64,000 bases of DNA from Actinoalloteichus_B caeruleus (GCF_000718005.1 NZ_JODV01000018.1); one strand, 5' to 3'. Positions 8,596 to 17,231 are shown, counted from the first letter of the stretch. Program-made: numbers and translations. The notes: generated from the letters alone by a model not told the origin.

Positions 8596-9047
8596 GGCAC
8601 CCGTCACCCGGCCACCCGTGCGGCGCGGGCGGAACCCGGGAACGGTGACCCACCCCGCCGAGGTGGGGAGGTGCCAGGAGGAGGGGGACGGCCGTCGTCC
8701 CACCAGGGCGGGGCCGTCGCTCCGTCGCGCACCCGAACCGAGGACCGGCGCGGGCCGGAACGGAGGTGAGGGGCCCATCCACGTGGGGACACCTCACCGG
8801 TAACAGCAGGGGCCCGGCCGGGGCCGAGCCGCCAGCCCGTGGCCGGGGAACCCCGCCTGCCCCACCGCGTCCCCCGTGACCGTCCGCGATCGGCGTGCCC
8901 AGCCCAAGCAGGCGGACGGCAGGGGGCGACAGCGCGCAGCCCGAGGGGACGCCACCACCCGAGAGCTGACCAGAGGCCGGACGCCGGCACGCCACCACGG
9001 GCGAGGGGAACGCCGGTCGGCGTACCAGGCGCGGAGATCCGAGGAGG
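8596..9047. other. Gene-free interval with secondary-structure signals
   Basis: No reading frame here looks coding. A hairpin CCCACC/GGTGGG lies at 8649-8667. A wider inverted repeat, CCGCCTGC at 8853-8860 and GCAGGCGG at 8908-8915, may close transcription of the leftward gene ending at 9048. Confidence 0.5.
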
Positions 9048-10715
9048 TCACGACCGGTGCAGCGGACCGTCCACGCCGAGGCTCCGCAGGTTCCGCGCGA
9101 CCTGCCGCCGTAGGACACCGCTGGCCGAGGGCAGCCGGCGCTCCAGTTCGCGGACCGACATCTCCTGGTAGACGAAGTGGTCCAAGCCCCCCTCCGGCGC
9201 GGAGTGCAGGTCCTCCATCGCCTGCCGCGCCAGGCCGGCCGCCACGATGTCCACCTCCTCCATCGACCCCGGCCACCCGAGCTCGGAGGGCACCAGGTCC
9301 GGCAGCCGGGACACCAACGGTTCGCAACCGGGGAAGCGGTGCGGGTCCGCCACGATCTTCTCCCCGTTCCTCCCGTAGACCACGGCGACGCCCCGCCAGA
9401 CCGACCACCCCACCACCTCCGACCACGCGACGCTCTGCCACCGGCCCAGTGCGTTGCGGTGGCAGAGCCGGTCGGCCCCCTCCACCAGCAGCTCCCGGTC
9501 CTGCCCCGGCGGGCAACCACCGGTCGCCTCGAAGCGCGCCCCTCCCTCCGGGGGGAGCGAGGTGGGGATCACGTGTTCCACCCCCGGCAACGCCAGCTCC
9601 ACACCGTCGGGTACCACCACCAGGGCCGACCGCATCGCGGTCCGCAGCGCCGCCGCCACCTGCTCCGGTCTGACCCGGGCGCGGCTGCGCTCGTCGCAGC
9701 CGTCCGAACCGGTCACCCCGAACAGCGCCAGGTGGGCACGGCGGAACACCTGGGACGCGGCGCGTTCGGTGTCCCGGTGCCCGGCGTCGGACCGCCGGCG
9801 CCGTTCGAGCAGCGCCGTCAGCTCGTCCTGGTCGGGTCCCGCCGCGGCGAGTTCGGTGAGCGCGGCCCAGACGGCACCGGCGGCCCGCGCGGAGGCGTCG
9901 TGCTCGCAGAACAGGTCGATCGCGACGTGCACGGTGTCCGAGGAGAGCATCGTCTGGCCCAGGATGCGGTCCTGACCGTCCCACCGGTCGACCAGGCTCT
10001 CCTGTACGGGGTGGAGCCGCAGGTCCAGCACGTCCTGGGTGACCGCCCACACCGCGTCGAGCGTCCCGGGCAACATCACGCCCACCCCGGAGTAGGGGGG
10101 CGGCCCGCCGGAGAACCACTCCGCCGAGGACCGCTGGTTCGGCGTGATGGCGGGCCGTCGCGGGGCCGCGCCAGGGGGGAGCGGTAGTCGCATCGCTCCG
10201 TCCAGGACGGGAGTGGTGATCGCGCAGACGGCGTTGCCCGCCACGAAGTAACGGGCCAGGTGTTCCCGCACCTCCCGTGGCGTGAACCGGTCCAACGGGA
10301 TGTCGTCGGCCCAGTACGCGGCCCCGATGCCCGTGGACCCGTAGTCGTGGCGCAGCAGGGCCGCCGTCGGGCGGGGCACGTCCAGCCAGCCGGCCGCGCC
10401 CCGGTCCGAGAGCACGTTCTCGATGAGGTCCTCCGGCGGGTCGGCCAGCAGCTCGCACACCTCGTCGAGCTGGGCGCACACCTCGGCGCGGGCCCCGGTG
10501 GCCGCGAAGACGACCGTGTCCAGGGTGGAGCCCGACCAACTGGTCGGCACGAAGAAACCGGTGACGCGTTGCACCATCGACACCACCACCGACGTCAGGC
10601 CCGCATGCCGCAGGCCCTCGTCACGGAGGCCGACACGGAAGAGCAGGAAACCGGACACCTCGCCCGAGCCCTCCTGCCAGAACACGGGGACGCCGTTGAC
10701 GTGACTCTCTCCCAC
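9048..10715 (-). CDS. M16-peptidase-like protein lacking the zinc-binding motif
   Basis: A 555-residue protein that reads like a pair of M16 (insulinase/processing-peptidase) half-domains. The N-terminal segment FRVGLRDEGLRHAGLTSVV matches the opening of M16 proteins (GSRDE...GLAHxxEH), but the HxxEH motif is replaced by TSVVVS, so a zinc site is not expected. ARYFVAGNAVCAITTPV and later RRAHLALFGVTG resemble family strands. There is no signal peptide or membrane segment. GTG 10715 has no ribosome binding site but a TAGCCT element 6 bp upstream. Inactive M16 homologues often act as partner subunits or binding proteins; that role here is inference. No active M16 neighbour is present. Confidence 0.65.
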   Translation of the reverse strand: MGESHVNGVPVFWQEGSGEVSGFLLFRVGLRDEGLRHAGLTSVVVSMVQRVTGFFVPTSWSGSTLDTVVFAATGARAEVCAQLDEVCELLADPPEDLIENVLSDRGAAGWLDVPRPTAALLRHDYGSTGIGAAYWADDIPLDRFTPREVREHLARYFVAGNAVCAITTPVLDGAMRLPLPPGAAPRRPAITPNQRSSAEWFSGGPPPYSGVGVMLPGTLDAVWAVTQDVLDLRLHPVQESLVDRWDGQDRILGQTMLSSDTVHVAIDLFCEHDASARAAGAVWAALTELAAAGPDQDELTALLERRRRSDAGHRDTERAASQVFRRAHLALFGVTGSDGCDERSRARVRPEQVAAALRTAMRSALVVVPDGVELALPGVEHVIPTSLPPEGGARFEATGGCPPGQDRELLVEGADRLCHRNALGRWQSVAWSEVVGWSVWRGVAVVYGRNGEKIVADPHRFPGCEPLVSRLPDLVPSELGWPGSMEEVDIVAAGLARQAMEDLHSAPEGGLDHFVYQEMSVRELERRLPSASGVLRRQVARNLRSLGVDGPLHRS

Positions 10716-10721
10716 GTTCAG

Positions 10722-10727
10722 AGGCTA
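10722..10727 (-). promoter_or_regulatory. -10 element of a probable leaderless transcript
   Basis: On the minus strand TAGCCT ends 6 bp before the GTG at 10715. No ribosome binding site is present, so initiation at the start codon is likely. Between 10728 and 11088 nothing else is recognisable apart from GC-rich sequence. Confidence 0.4.
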
Positions 10728-11088
10728 TCGACCACAAACGGGTGACGGGGAGTGCTCAGGGACCTGACATTCCGGCGAACTTCGCCCCCCACCCCGGAAC
10801 GAGCCGACGGCGTCACCCGTTCGGCCCTGGCGTCTCCTCGCGGGAAGTGAACCCCAGCCCGGGAGCGGGGCACCCGCGGCGTCGAGGTGCCCGCCGAGCC
10901 CTGACGCCGCCCCGCGCCATCCGCCCTCCCGGCGCCGCGCGGACCAGAGCACCTCGGCTCCGCCCCCGGCGCGCCCACGACCGCCACGACCGCGTTGGGG
11001 AATAGCACGGGCACGCTCCGGCGTTACCAGGGACCGACGGCGGAGCCCGGCGCCGGGCCCGCACCAGCCCAGTGGAGAGGACGACGCG

Positions 11089-11526
11089 ATGCCCCTGAGT
11101 GGAGTGTACGAGCCCAGCCCCGAGAAGTGGGTCCGCGACCAGGTCGAGCTGTACGAGGGCTCCGGGGGCACCGAGGGGACCACGCTCCGGGGGATGCCGG
11201 TGGTCGTGCTGACGACGAAGGGCAGGCGCTCCGGCCGGCTGCGCAAGTCGCCGCTGATGCGAGTGGAACACGAGGGCGCCTACGCCGCCGTCGCCTCGCT
11301 CGGCGGGGCGCCGAAGCACCCGGTGTGGTACCACAACGTGCTCGCCCACCCCACGGTGGAACTCCAGGACGGGCCGGTCCGCCGCGAGTACAAGGCGCGC
11401 GAGGTGACCGGCGAGGAGAAGGCGACCTGGTGGGAGCGGGCCGTGGCCGCCTACCCGGACTACACGGACTACCAGGAGCGCACTGATCGGGAGATCCCGG
11501 TCTTCGTCCTCGAACCCGTCGACTGA
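11089..11526 (+). CDS. Deazaflavin (F420)-dependent nitroreductase family oxidoreductase
   Basis: A 145-residue split-barrel protein of the Ddn/deazaflavin-dependent nitroreductase family. Diagnostic segments are VVVLTTKGRRSGRLRKSPLM near residues 37-57, ASLGGAPKHPVWYHNVLAHP near 67-86, and a C-terminal YPDYTDYQERTDREIPVFVLEP. Known members use reduced F420H2 to reduce quinones, coumarins or nitro compounds. GAGAGGACG precedes the ATG at a suitable distance, and the length is typical. It is a single gene followed by a strong hairpin. The physiological substrate is not inferable. Confidence 0.92.
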   Translation: MPLSGVYEPSPEKWVRDQVELYEGSGGTEGTTLRGMPVVVLTTKGRRSGRLRKSPLMRVEHEGAYAAVASLGGAPKHPVWYHNVLAHPTVELQDGPVRREYKAREVTGEEKATWWERAVAAYPDYTDYQERTDREIPVFVLEPVD

Positions 11527-11536
11527 CACGGTCGAC

Positions 11537-11578
11537 CCGGTCCGGTCCCGGACGGCGCGGGCACCGGGAACGGACCGG
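11537..11578 (+). terminator. Strong 15-bp stem hairpin downstream of the F420 oxidoreductase
   Basis: The arms CCGGTCCGGTCCCGG (11537-11551) and CCGGGAACGGACCGG (11564-11578) pair at 14 of 15 positions around a 12-nt loop, 10 bp past the stop codon. It is the strongest intergenic hairpin noticed in the window. Confidence 0.75.
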
Positions 11579-11633
11579 CGGCCGTCCGGGGCCGCCGAGG
11601 TGGGGGTGCCCTTCCCTGGTTGGAGGACACATC

Positions 11634-11995
11634 GGAATCCGGGGTGCCCGCACGCGCAACCTCCGCGCATCGTCCCCGCGGATTCCCCGAGGCGTCCTCG
11701 TGGCTCGCACGGGGCTGAGCGGCGGTGGGAGGGCCTCCCTCGTGATCGACAGGCCGCACGCCGAGGTCCAGCCGCGGTACCTGGAGGGGTGCCGCCCTTC
11801 GTCCGCCAGTACATCACCGGGCGGGACCGGCCCCAGGTGGACCGCATCACGGGTTTCGGCGCGACGCTCGCCGTCGACCAGCGCCGGCCCAACCGCGACA
11901 CCCGGTTCACCGTCGCGACCCTGACCGGAGTGGACGGCTACCTCGGCCTGCTCCACTCGCGGCTGCCCGCGCTCGCCGGCCCGACGACGGGGTGA
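11634..11995 (+). pseudogene. Remnant of a UvrA-like ABC ATPase, frameshifted and truncated
   Basis: Reading from 11634 gives IRGARTRNLR, then PRGVLVARTGLSGGGRASL and HAEVQPRYLEG, which align in order with the N-terminus of UvrA (IRGARxHNL, the Walker A region GLSGSGKSSL, and the AEGQRRYVES segment). Near 11790-11800 the match moves to another frame, where it continues as VRQYITGRDRPQVDRITG and LAVDQRRPNRDTRFTVATL, again UvrA-like, ending at a stop at 11993-11995. About 115 residues of a protein normally over 750 remain. The Walker A lysine is replaced by arginine. Nothing downstream continues the match. It is probably a dead UvrA paralogue, perhaps once a drug-resistance type. Confidence 0.75.
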
Positions 11996-12499
11996 CCTCA
12001 CCACCGCGCATGTCGACCGCCGCTCCCCGGAGGGGCGCCGTTCGGAGTGCCACGGCATGGGCGGCCTCGCGAGGGCACACCCGGCGGGCGCGTGGCGCTT
12101 CGCGGGTCGAACCCGTCCCCGGGGGCCGGCGCGGACCACCGGTCATCCGGCCGAGACCCCACCCGGCGGAGCGGGGCTGGCGGCGGTGCCGGAGACCGTG
12201 CCGGCCCGGGCACCGGTACCGGCCACCCCACCTGGACGACCGGCGGGGACCGGCTCCGAGCACCAGGACCACACCGCCATCCCCCGAGGTGCGCGGCCTT
12301 CACGCGTGCCGGGTGATTCCTCGGGGGCTCGCACCCCGTCGAGCGCCCCCAGCACGGGGCGACGCACCCAGCCCCCCGGGTGTCGAGGTGTCCGCCGACG
12401 CCACCTGCCACGGGTCTGCCTCGTCGCGTCGGCTGGTGGCGGGCATCCGCCGACGCCCGTCAGGGGCCACAGTCGGCGGGCCGGCGGGTTCGGCGAGTG
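11996..12499. other. Gene-free interval
   Basis: Open frames here are low-complexity Arg/Pro/Gly sequences without codon bias or recognisable domains. No further UvrA-like sequence was found. It probably contains debris following the pseudogene and the 3' side of the leftward membrane-protein operon. Confidence 0.5.
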
Positions 12500-13450
12500 T
12501 CAACGACCTCGGGCGATCTCACGTTCCAGGTGGCCGCACCGGCGGCTGAGCTCGTCCACCCGGGAGGCGAGGTCCCGGCTTGTGTTCTCGCCGCGCGCGT
12601 CCGCCTCCGCGATCCGGCGGAGCAGCACCGCGTAGTCCGAGGCGATGGCGCGGTACCGGTTGGCGATCCTCCCGCGCCGGCTGCGTTCCGGTGCCAGGTC
12701 GGACCTGCGGGGAGCGGGAATGCGGCCGTCGAGGTCGATGATCCGCTGGGCGAGCACGGCCGCGTTCGCGCTCAGCGCACTGCGCTTGTCCCGCGCCGCG
12801 TCCCGACGTCGCTGACGTCTGGCCGCGAGCCGGCCGGCGCGCAGGGACATCAGGTACACGCCGGTCGACCCGACGACCACCGCGCTCAGTGCTGCCGCCG
12901 CGACCAGGTAGCGGGGCAACGACGGGCTGATCGCCCGCGCGCCGTCCGGCACCGTGCCCGACTTCACGAGCTGGTCGTAGTTGACCGCCACCACCTTGAG
13001 CGCTTCCAGGGGCTGGTCCACGAACTGCCCCACCCCCGTGGCGATTCGCATCTCCGCGACGAAATTCTTGCCGAACCCCTCGCCGTCCCCGTCGGGCAGC
13101 AGGGCGCACCCGTAGTGGTCGAACTTCTCCCCGTCCGCGTCCGGGCTGAGGAACAGCACGACGTTGCCGTTGGCGGCGCCCCTGACGCTCCCGCAGGCGG
13201 CGCGCATGTCCGCCTCCGGTTCGAGGAGGGCCACCACCACGCGCCGGTTGCCGAGGATGCGTTCGGCCCGCTCCTGGTCGAGGTCGTAGCCGGGCGCCGC
13301 GTACACCGACGAGGTGCGCACCTGCCTCGCCACGGGGCTCGCGATGTCCCCGGCGCCGGCGGACCACAGGGCCCACCCGGCCAGGCCGAGGCATGCGAGC
13401 AGCGCGAGGCCGAAGGGGGTGCCGAGGAAGGTGCCGAGCCGCTTCATCAT
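12500..13450 (-). CDS. Membrane protein of unknown function, third gene of operon
   Basis: A 316-residue protein with a hydrophobic segment at about 12-31, an outside domain of about 150 residues, a second membrane helix at about 181-203 and a basic, helical cytoplasmic tail rich in Arg and Ala that may form a coiled coil. The outside domain has SSVYAAPGYDLD, VVVALLEPEAD and VVLFLSPDADGEKFDHYGC. The first part resembles the strand-loop pattern near the start of the outside domain of the preceding gene product, suggesting related folds. ATG 13450 overlaps the preceding stop by 4 bp. The function is unknown. Confidence 0.8.
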   Translation of the reverse strand: MMKRLGTFLGTPFGLALLACLGLAGWALWSAGAGDIASPVARQVRTSSVYAAPGYDLDQERAERILGNRRVVVALLEPEADMRAACGSVRGAANGNVVLFLSPDADGEKFDHYGCALLPDGDGEGFGKNFVAEMRIATGVGQFVDQPLEALKVVAVNYDQLVKSGTVPDGARAISPSLPRYLVAAAALSAVVVGSTGVYLMSLRAGRLAARRQRRRDAARDKRSALSANAAVLAQRIIDLDGRIPAPRRSDLAPERSRRGRIANRYRAIASDYAVLLRRIAEADARGENTSRDLASRVDELSRRCGHLEREIARGR

Positions 13451-14835
13451 GCGAGCCTGCCCTGGAGGTAGACGTTCGGGCGGTAGTCCGTGCGGCCCAC
13501 CGCGCGGGCCGTGTCGTCGAGTTCGGCCTCCGCCTGGGTGAGCAGCGTCTGCACGTGCTGGTCCGGCAGCTTGTCGTCCAGGGCCTTCCTCGCCCCTTCC
13601 AGGGCGGTCAGGCCCCGCGTCAGCGATGCGTTCCCGTCACGACCGGTCAGCGCCGACACCTCGATGGCCAGCGCGGTCAGGCCGGCGAGCCGGGCCGCCG
13701 AGTGCCCCCGCTGGTACTTCCTCGGGCGGGTCACCGGTCGCAGCACGGACCGCACCGACAGCCCGAGGAACACCAGGACGCAGGCGGCGAAGATCCACGG
13801 CAGCGCTGGCAGCGTCACCCGGAGCGGATCGAAGGGCTGGTAGGGGAGTGGGCGGTCGAACAGGCCCGCGTAGCGGACGTCGGTCACCCGGTTCAGGTAG
13901 GCGTGCAGCACGTTGTGCTGCGGGTAGTCGTACCTGCTCAGCCGTTCCGTGAGCTGCCCGTAGAGGCCGGCCGCGACGACCTGGGCGAACTCCTCCTGGT
14001 CGGGACCGTGGTACTCGACCCACGCCCCGTACATGACGACGATCGGGCGGCCCGGGAACTCCGCCGCCAGCGCCGGGCCGTACTCCGGCACCGGCTGGCC
14101 CCACTCCTGCTGGGGGAAGACCGCGTAGAGGGCGTCCCCGTCGGGGAACGCCGTGGCGGTCGCCTCGGGGAGGGAGTCCATCGTGCTGCCCTCGGCGGTG
14201 TGCAGCCCGGTCTCCCGCAGGTCCGCCGCGACCGGGCCGAGCTCCTCCGCCGTCGGTTCGCGCCAGGCGATGCCGTCGCCGTCCTCGTTCTCCTCGTTCT
14301 CCTCGTTCTCCTCGTTCTCCTCGTCCCGCAGCTCTCGGAGGAGGCGGGTGACCAGGCTGGTGACGTCCCCGGTGCCGAACACCTCCCGCCAGCCGTCGAA
14401 GTCGTTGGGAACGACCTGGAAGAAGCCGCCGGTGACCTCGGTGCCGATGACCCTGACCGTGGCGTTCTCGACGTCCCGGACCCGTCCTCGCTCGTCCTCG
14501 TCGAGGCCGGGTGGGGCGATGAGGACCCGGGAGTCGGTGCCGCCGATCTCCGCCCGAACCCGGTCCTCGTCGATGTGGGCGACCGAGCCGGGAAGGCGGA
14601 CGATGTGGTCGTCCGCCACCATCCGCGTCATCTCCTCCACGGAGGGGACCGTCGCGTCGCTCAACTCCCCGGCGTCTCCCTCGGGGACGGGGTCTGAGGA
14701 GGAGGGGGACTGCCCGTAACTGACGTCGATGGTGCGGCCCTGGACCACGAGGAAGATCGTGAGGACCACCACGGCGACACCGAGCGCGCCCCAACGCAAC
14801 CATTCGGACCACGCACGCGCTGGGCGATCAGTCAC
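13447..14835 (-). CDS. Membrane protein of unknown function with acidic tandem repeat, second gene of operon
   Basis: A 462-residue protein with a membrane helix at about 15-33, a large outside domain and a second helix at about 349-367, then a cytoplasmic tail of about 95 residues. The domain contains a short run of EEN triplets encoded by a 9-bp tandem repeat, so its length may vary between strains. Other features are TSLVTRLLRELRDEEN and FPGRPIVVMYGAWVEYHG. GTG 14835 overlaps the preceding gene by 8 bp, and its end overlaps the next by 4 bp, so all three genes are surely cotranscribed. No enzyme motif is recognised. It may form an envelope complex with the flanking products. Confidence 0.8.
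   Translation of the reverse strand: MTDRPARAWSEWLRWGALGVAVVVLTIFLVVQGRTIDVSYGQSPSSSDPVPEGDAGELSDATVPSVEEMTRMVADDHIVRLPGSVAHIDEDRVRAEIGGTDSRVLIAPPGLDEDERGRVRDVENATVRVIGTEVTGGFFQVVPNDFDGWREVFGTGDVTSLVTRLLRELRDEENEENEENEENEDGDGIAWREPTAEELGPVAADLRETGLHTAEGSTMDSLPEATATAFPDGDALYAVFPQQEWGQPVPEYGPALAAEFPGRPIVVMYGAWVEYHGPDQEEFAQVVAAGLYGQLTERLSRYDYPQHNVLHAYLNRVTDVRYAGLFDRPLPYQPFDPLRVTLPALPWIFAACVLVFLGLSVRSVLRPVTRPRKYQRGHSAARLAGLTALAIEVSALTGRDGNASLTRGLTALEGARKALDDKLPDQHVQTLLTQAEAELDDTARAVGRTDYRPNVYLQGRLA
14282..14324. repeat. 9-bp in-frame tandem repeat inside a coding region
   Basis: Four perfect copies of TCCTCGTTC (14282-14317) are followed by a partial copy to 14324. Read on the minus strand they encode repeated Glu-Glu-Asn. 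Copy-number change would add or remove whole triplets without breaking the frame. Confidence 0.9.
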
Positions 14836-15133
14836 CGGACGCCTCCCGCCACAGCCGGTCCGCGCGCCGCGCGTACTCGGCCGTCGTCGCCGCGGCATCC
14901 GGGCCGCCCCGGTCGGCCGCGATGAGCTCCGCCCTGGCCAGCAGTCGCTCGGCCTCCTCGACGCGAACGGGGGTGGCGTCCCGGCTGACCGTGGCGCGGG
15001 CGATCTCCGTCCGCGCGGTCGACCACGCGGTTCGGCGGCGGAGGGCGCGGGCCCTCCGCTGGGGTAAGAGCGTCGCGCCGACGCCCGCCGCCACGAGCAC
15101 GATGGTGCCCGCGATCCAGATGAGCCAGTGCAT
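14828..15133 (-). CDS. Small membrane protein, first gene of the three-gene operon
   Basis: A 101-residue protein: one membrane helix at residues 3-23 followed by a very basic stretch (PQRRARALRRRT, positive-inside) and a helical cytoplasmic tail with AEYARRADRLWREAS. ATG 15133 is chosen because the hydrophobic segment starts at once and CGGGAG lies upstream; the open frame to 15469 would add a Pro/Arg-rich stretch without coding character. It precedes and overlaps the next membrane-protein gene by 8 bp. Function unknown. The basic helical tail resembles that of the third product, so the operon may encode an assembly with repeated architecture. Confidence 0.7.
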   Translation of the reverse strand: MHWLIWIAGTIVLVAAGVGATLLPQRRARALRRRTAWSTARTEIARATVSRDATPVRVEEAERLLARAELIAADRGGPDAAATTAEYARRADRLWREASGD

Positions 15134-15474
15134 GCGGGCCACTCCCGGTAGTGAGGAAGACGGACGAGGCGCGTGTCGCGTATCCGGATTCTGCCCGATG
15201 ACCTCGGCGTTCCGGGCGGGATCGTGCGCTGTCACCGTTGGTGACCGGGGAGTCGGGGAACAGTGATCGTCCGAGGTGGACGCGGAGCCTCCCGTGCGTC
15301 GAGGGGCGACCTGGTTCGTGGCGTGGCGCGGAACGGTTCGTGCTCGGCCGAGGTGCTGGACCTCCTCGTCACCGGCCCAGGGGAACCGTCGGCGCGAGGT
15401 CCGAGCCGGGACCGGTCGCCCGTCCCTCCGGCCGAGCGGCGGTGTCGTCCGGGTGGCCCGGATGCCCATCGCCG

Positions 15475-15511
15475 TTGATTGATGTCGGGCGGGCGGCGGA
15501 TACTGGCCGCG
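15475..15511 (+). promoter_or_regulatory. Promoter of a leaderless arsR-type gene
   Basis: TTGATT (15475-15480) and GATACT (15499-15504) are spaced by 18 bp, and the GTG start codon at 15511 falls 7 bp after the -10 element. No ribosome binding site precedes the codon. The remaining bases from 15134 show no gene. Confidence 0.6.
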
Positions 15512-15837
15512 TGCACGCCTTCGACGTCCTTGGTGATCCGGTCCGGCGCCGGATCCTCGAGCTGCTCGCCGACGGGGAACTCCCCGCCGGCGCCGTCGGG
15601 GCGGTCGTGCAGCGCGAGTTCGGCATCTCCCAGCCCGGCGTGTCCCAGCACCTGCGGGTGCTGCGGGAGAACGGATTCGCCACCGTCCGGGCGGAGGGGG
15701 TCCGACGGCTGTACTCGGTCGACCCCGAGCCCCTGCGCCAGATCGACGACTGGCTCGACCGGTACCGCCACTTCTGGCACCAGCGCCTGGACGCGCTGGG
15801 CACCGAGCTGGCCCGGGGACGCCGCGAGCCCGACTAG
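15511..15837 (+). CDS. ArsR family winged-helix regulator
   Basis: A 108-residue protein, the usual size of this family. It opens with HAFDVLGDPVRRRILELLADGE, the classic ArsR first helices, followed by the recognition region FGISQPGVSQHLRVLRENGF and the wing RAEGVRRLYSVDPEPLR. The C-terminal WLDRYRHFWHQRLDALGTEL is typical of the subgroup that pairs with SRPBCC (activator of Hsp90-like) proteins, but no such partner lies next to it here. No Cys-rich metal site is seen. GTG 15511 is supported by a leaderless promoter. Confidence 0.92.
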   Translation: MHAFDVLGDPVRRRILELLADGELPAGAVGAVVQREFGISQPGVSQHLRVLRENGFATVRAEGVRRLYSVDPEPLRQIDDWLDRYRHFWHQRLDALGTELARGRREPD

Positions 15838-16069
15838 GGCAGCGGTTCCGTGGACCCCCGACCGCGAGCGTCCGCCGCGGCGCGCGGCCTGGCGGTCACC
15901 GGCCCGCCGAGTGGTGGCGCTACCCACGGGGGTGAGGGGCCCGGCGTTCTCCGCCCTGCCGGCCGGGTGCTGGCCACGGGAGTGGGCGGGCCGGGGGCCA
16001 ACCGATCCGCCGCCCCTCCTGACGAGCGCCGCGTCGTGCGGAACGGGAGTTCGCGGTGCGCCCTCCTCC

Positions 16070-16450
16070 TCAACTGGTCGCCGACAGGTGGTGCTGGATC
16101 ACCTCGGCCTCCGCGTGGAGGCGGTCGGCGTGCTCGTGCCGCCCCCCGCGCTGGTACTCCGCGGCCGCCTCCCGCCGTTCCCGTACCTCGTTCTCCACGA
16201 TCGTCCGCTCCTCGGCGGCGGTGAGCTGACGGCGGTCCACCTCCGTCGAGCCCGCACCCGCGGTCGTTCCGGCGACGTGTTCACTCGTGACCGCGTCGGG
16301 TGCGACGCCAGGCCCGCTCGGCGCCGAGGGGGGGAGAGGGACGGCCCCGGCGTTGTCGATGGCTGCCAGCGCGGAGCGGAGCGCGGCGATCGCGACCCGG
16401 TCGCGGGCCTTGAGGGCGGTGCTGAGGGCGTCGCGCAGCGTCGAGCGCAC
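16070..16450 (-). CDS. GatB/YqeY-like domain protein
   Basis: A 126-residue protein. STLRDALSTALKARDRVAIAALRSALAAIDNA is the opening helix pair of YqeY-type proteins, which share the tRNA-binding tail domain of the GatB/GatE amidotransferase subunits. The usual second half is represented by LTAAEERTIVENEVRERREAAAEYQRGGR. YqeY members are often found free-standing, and their role is unsettled. GTG 16450 follows a GGAAGGGAG site; the upstream extension is unlikely. It is divergent from the TetR gene by 100 bp. The interval 15838-16069 shows no gene. Confidence 0.8.
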   Translation of the reverse strand: MRSTLRDALSTALKARDRVAIAALRSALAAIDNAGAVPLPPSAPSGPGVAPDAVTSEHVAGTTAGAGSTEVDRRQLTAAEERTIVENEVRERREAAAEYQRGGRHEHADRLHAEAEVIQHHLSATS

Positions 16451-16529
16451 GGGTGGCTCCCTTCCGGGGACGTGGGCTCGGCCTCCGGTCGGCACCTGAC
16501 CGGCACCGGCCCCAACGAGCCCTGTTTTG

Positions 16530-16544
16530 ATACGAGCATATGAT
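16530..16544 (+). promoter_or_regulatory. Operator core overlapping the -10 of the tetR-type gene
   Basis: ATACGAGCATAT (16530-16541) matches, with one change, a sequence on the opposite strand of the esterase promoter at 17235-17246. It overlaps TATGAT (16539-16544), which lies 6 bp before the GTG at 16551. This fits autorepression of a leaderless transcript. Confidence 0.6.
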
Positions 16545-16550
16545 AAACAC

Positions 16551-17204
16551 GTGCCACGCATCGTCGATCATGACCAGCGCCGCGCCCAGATCGCCCTGGC
16601 GTTCCAGCGCCTGCTCGCCGCCGAGGGGATCGCGGGGGTGTCCTTCTCCAGGGTCGCGGCCGAAGCCGGTGTCTCCGTCGGGTTGATCCAGCACTACTTC
16701 AGCGGGAAGGAGGCCCTGCTGCGCTACGCCTACGACGACGCGACGAGCCGACTCGGGCAACGCGTGCGACAACGGGTGCGCTCCCTGGAGGCCGCCGGGA
16801 GACCCGTTCGGGAGGTGCTGGTCGACAGCCTCGTCGAGCTGTTGCCGCTCGACGAGGAACGTCAGGTCGAGTACCGCGTCCGGAGTGCGCTGTGGTTCCA
16901 GGCCACGCACCACCCCGGCCTCGCCGAGGTGGCCAGGAGGTCGGGTGGTGACCTCCTCCGCCATGTCACGGACGTCGTCGTCGACGGGGTGCGCCGGGGC
17001 GAGGTGGGCACCACGCTGGACCCCGAGCTCGCCGCCCGCGCGGTACTGGCGACCGTGCGGGGGCTGGCGGACCAGGTCGCGTTCTCGGGTGCCGACGCCT
17101 TCCCGGCGCGGGACGTGCTGCGCTCGGTCGTCGTCCGGGTGATCGCCGGTCCGGAGGGTGACCCTCGCGGGACGGCGGGAGGTGGATCGGGGGTCCCGGG
17201 ATGA
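16551..17204 (+). CDS. TetR family transcriptional regulator
   Basis: A 217-residue TetR-type repressor. The helix-turn-helix is at residues about 10-55 (RAQIALAFQRLLAAEGIAGV, FSRVAAEAGVSVGLIQHYF). The sequence continues with SGKEALLRYAYDDA and an all-helical ligand domain containing WFQATHHPGLAEV, the pattern of the BetI/TetR_C_6-like group. GTG 16551 has no ribosome binding site but stands 6 bp from a TATGAT element. A shared operator core links it to its own promoter and to that of the downstream carboxylesterase gene, which it most likely represses. The inducer is unknown, possibly an ester. Confidence 0.9.
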   Translation: MPRIVDHDQRRAQIALAFQRLLAAEGIAGVSFSRVAAEAGVSVGLIQHYFSGKEALLRYAYDDATSRLGQRVRQRVRSLEAAGRPVREVLVDSLVELLPLDEERQVEYRVRSALWFQATHHPGLAEVARRSGGDLLRHVTDVVVDGVRRGEVGTTLDPELAARAVLATVRGLADQVAFSGADAFPARDVLRSVVVRVIAGPEGDPRGTAGGGSGVPG

Positions 17205-17231
17205 CGGCCACCGGCGGCATGTGCTTGCATG

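Noticed and set aside
11600..11995. Treating the 131-residue frame as an intact small gene
   Set aside because: Only its second half matches UvrA, and the preceding part of that match is in another frame, so a frameshifted remnant explains it better.
12110..12140. GGGTCGAACCCG, resembling a tRNA T-loop or attachment site
   Set aside because: It is simply a short GC-rich dyad. No cloverleaf or integrase gene accompanies it.
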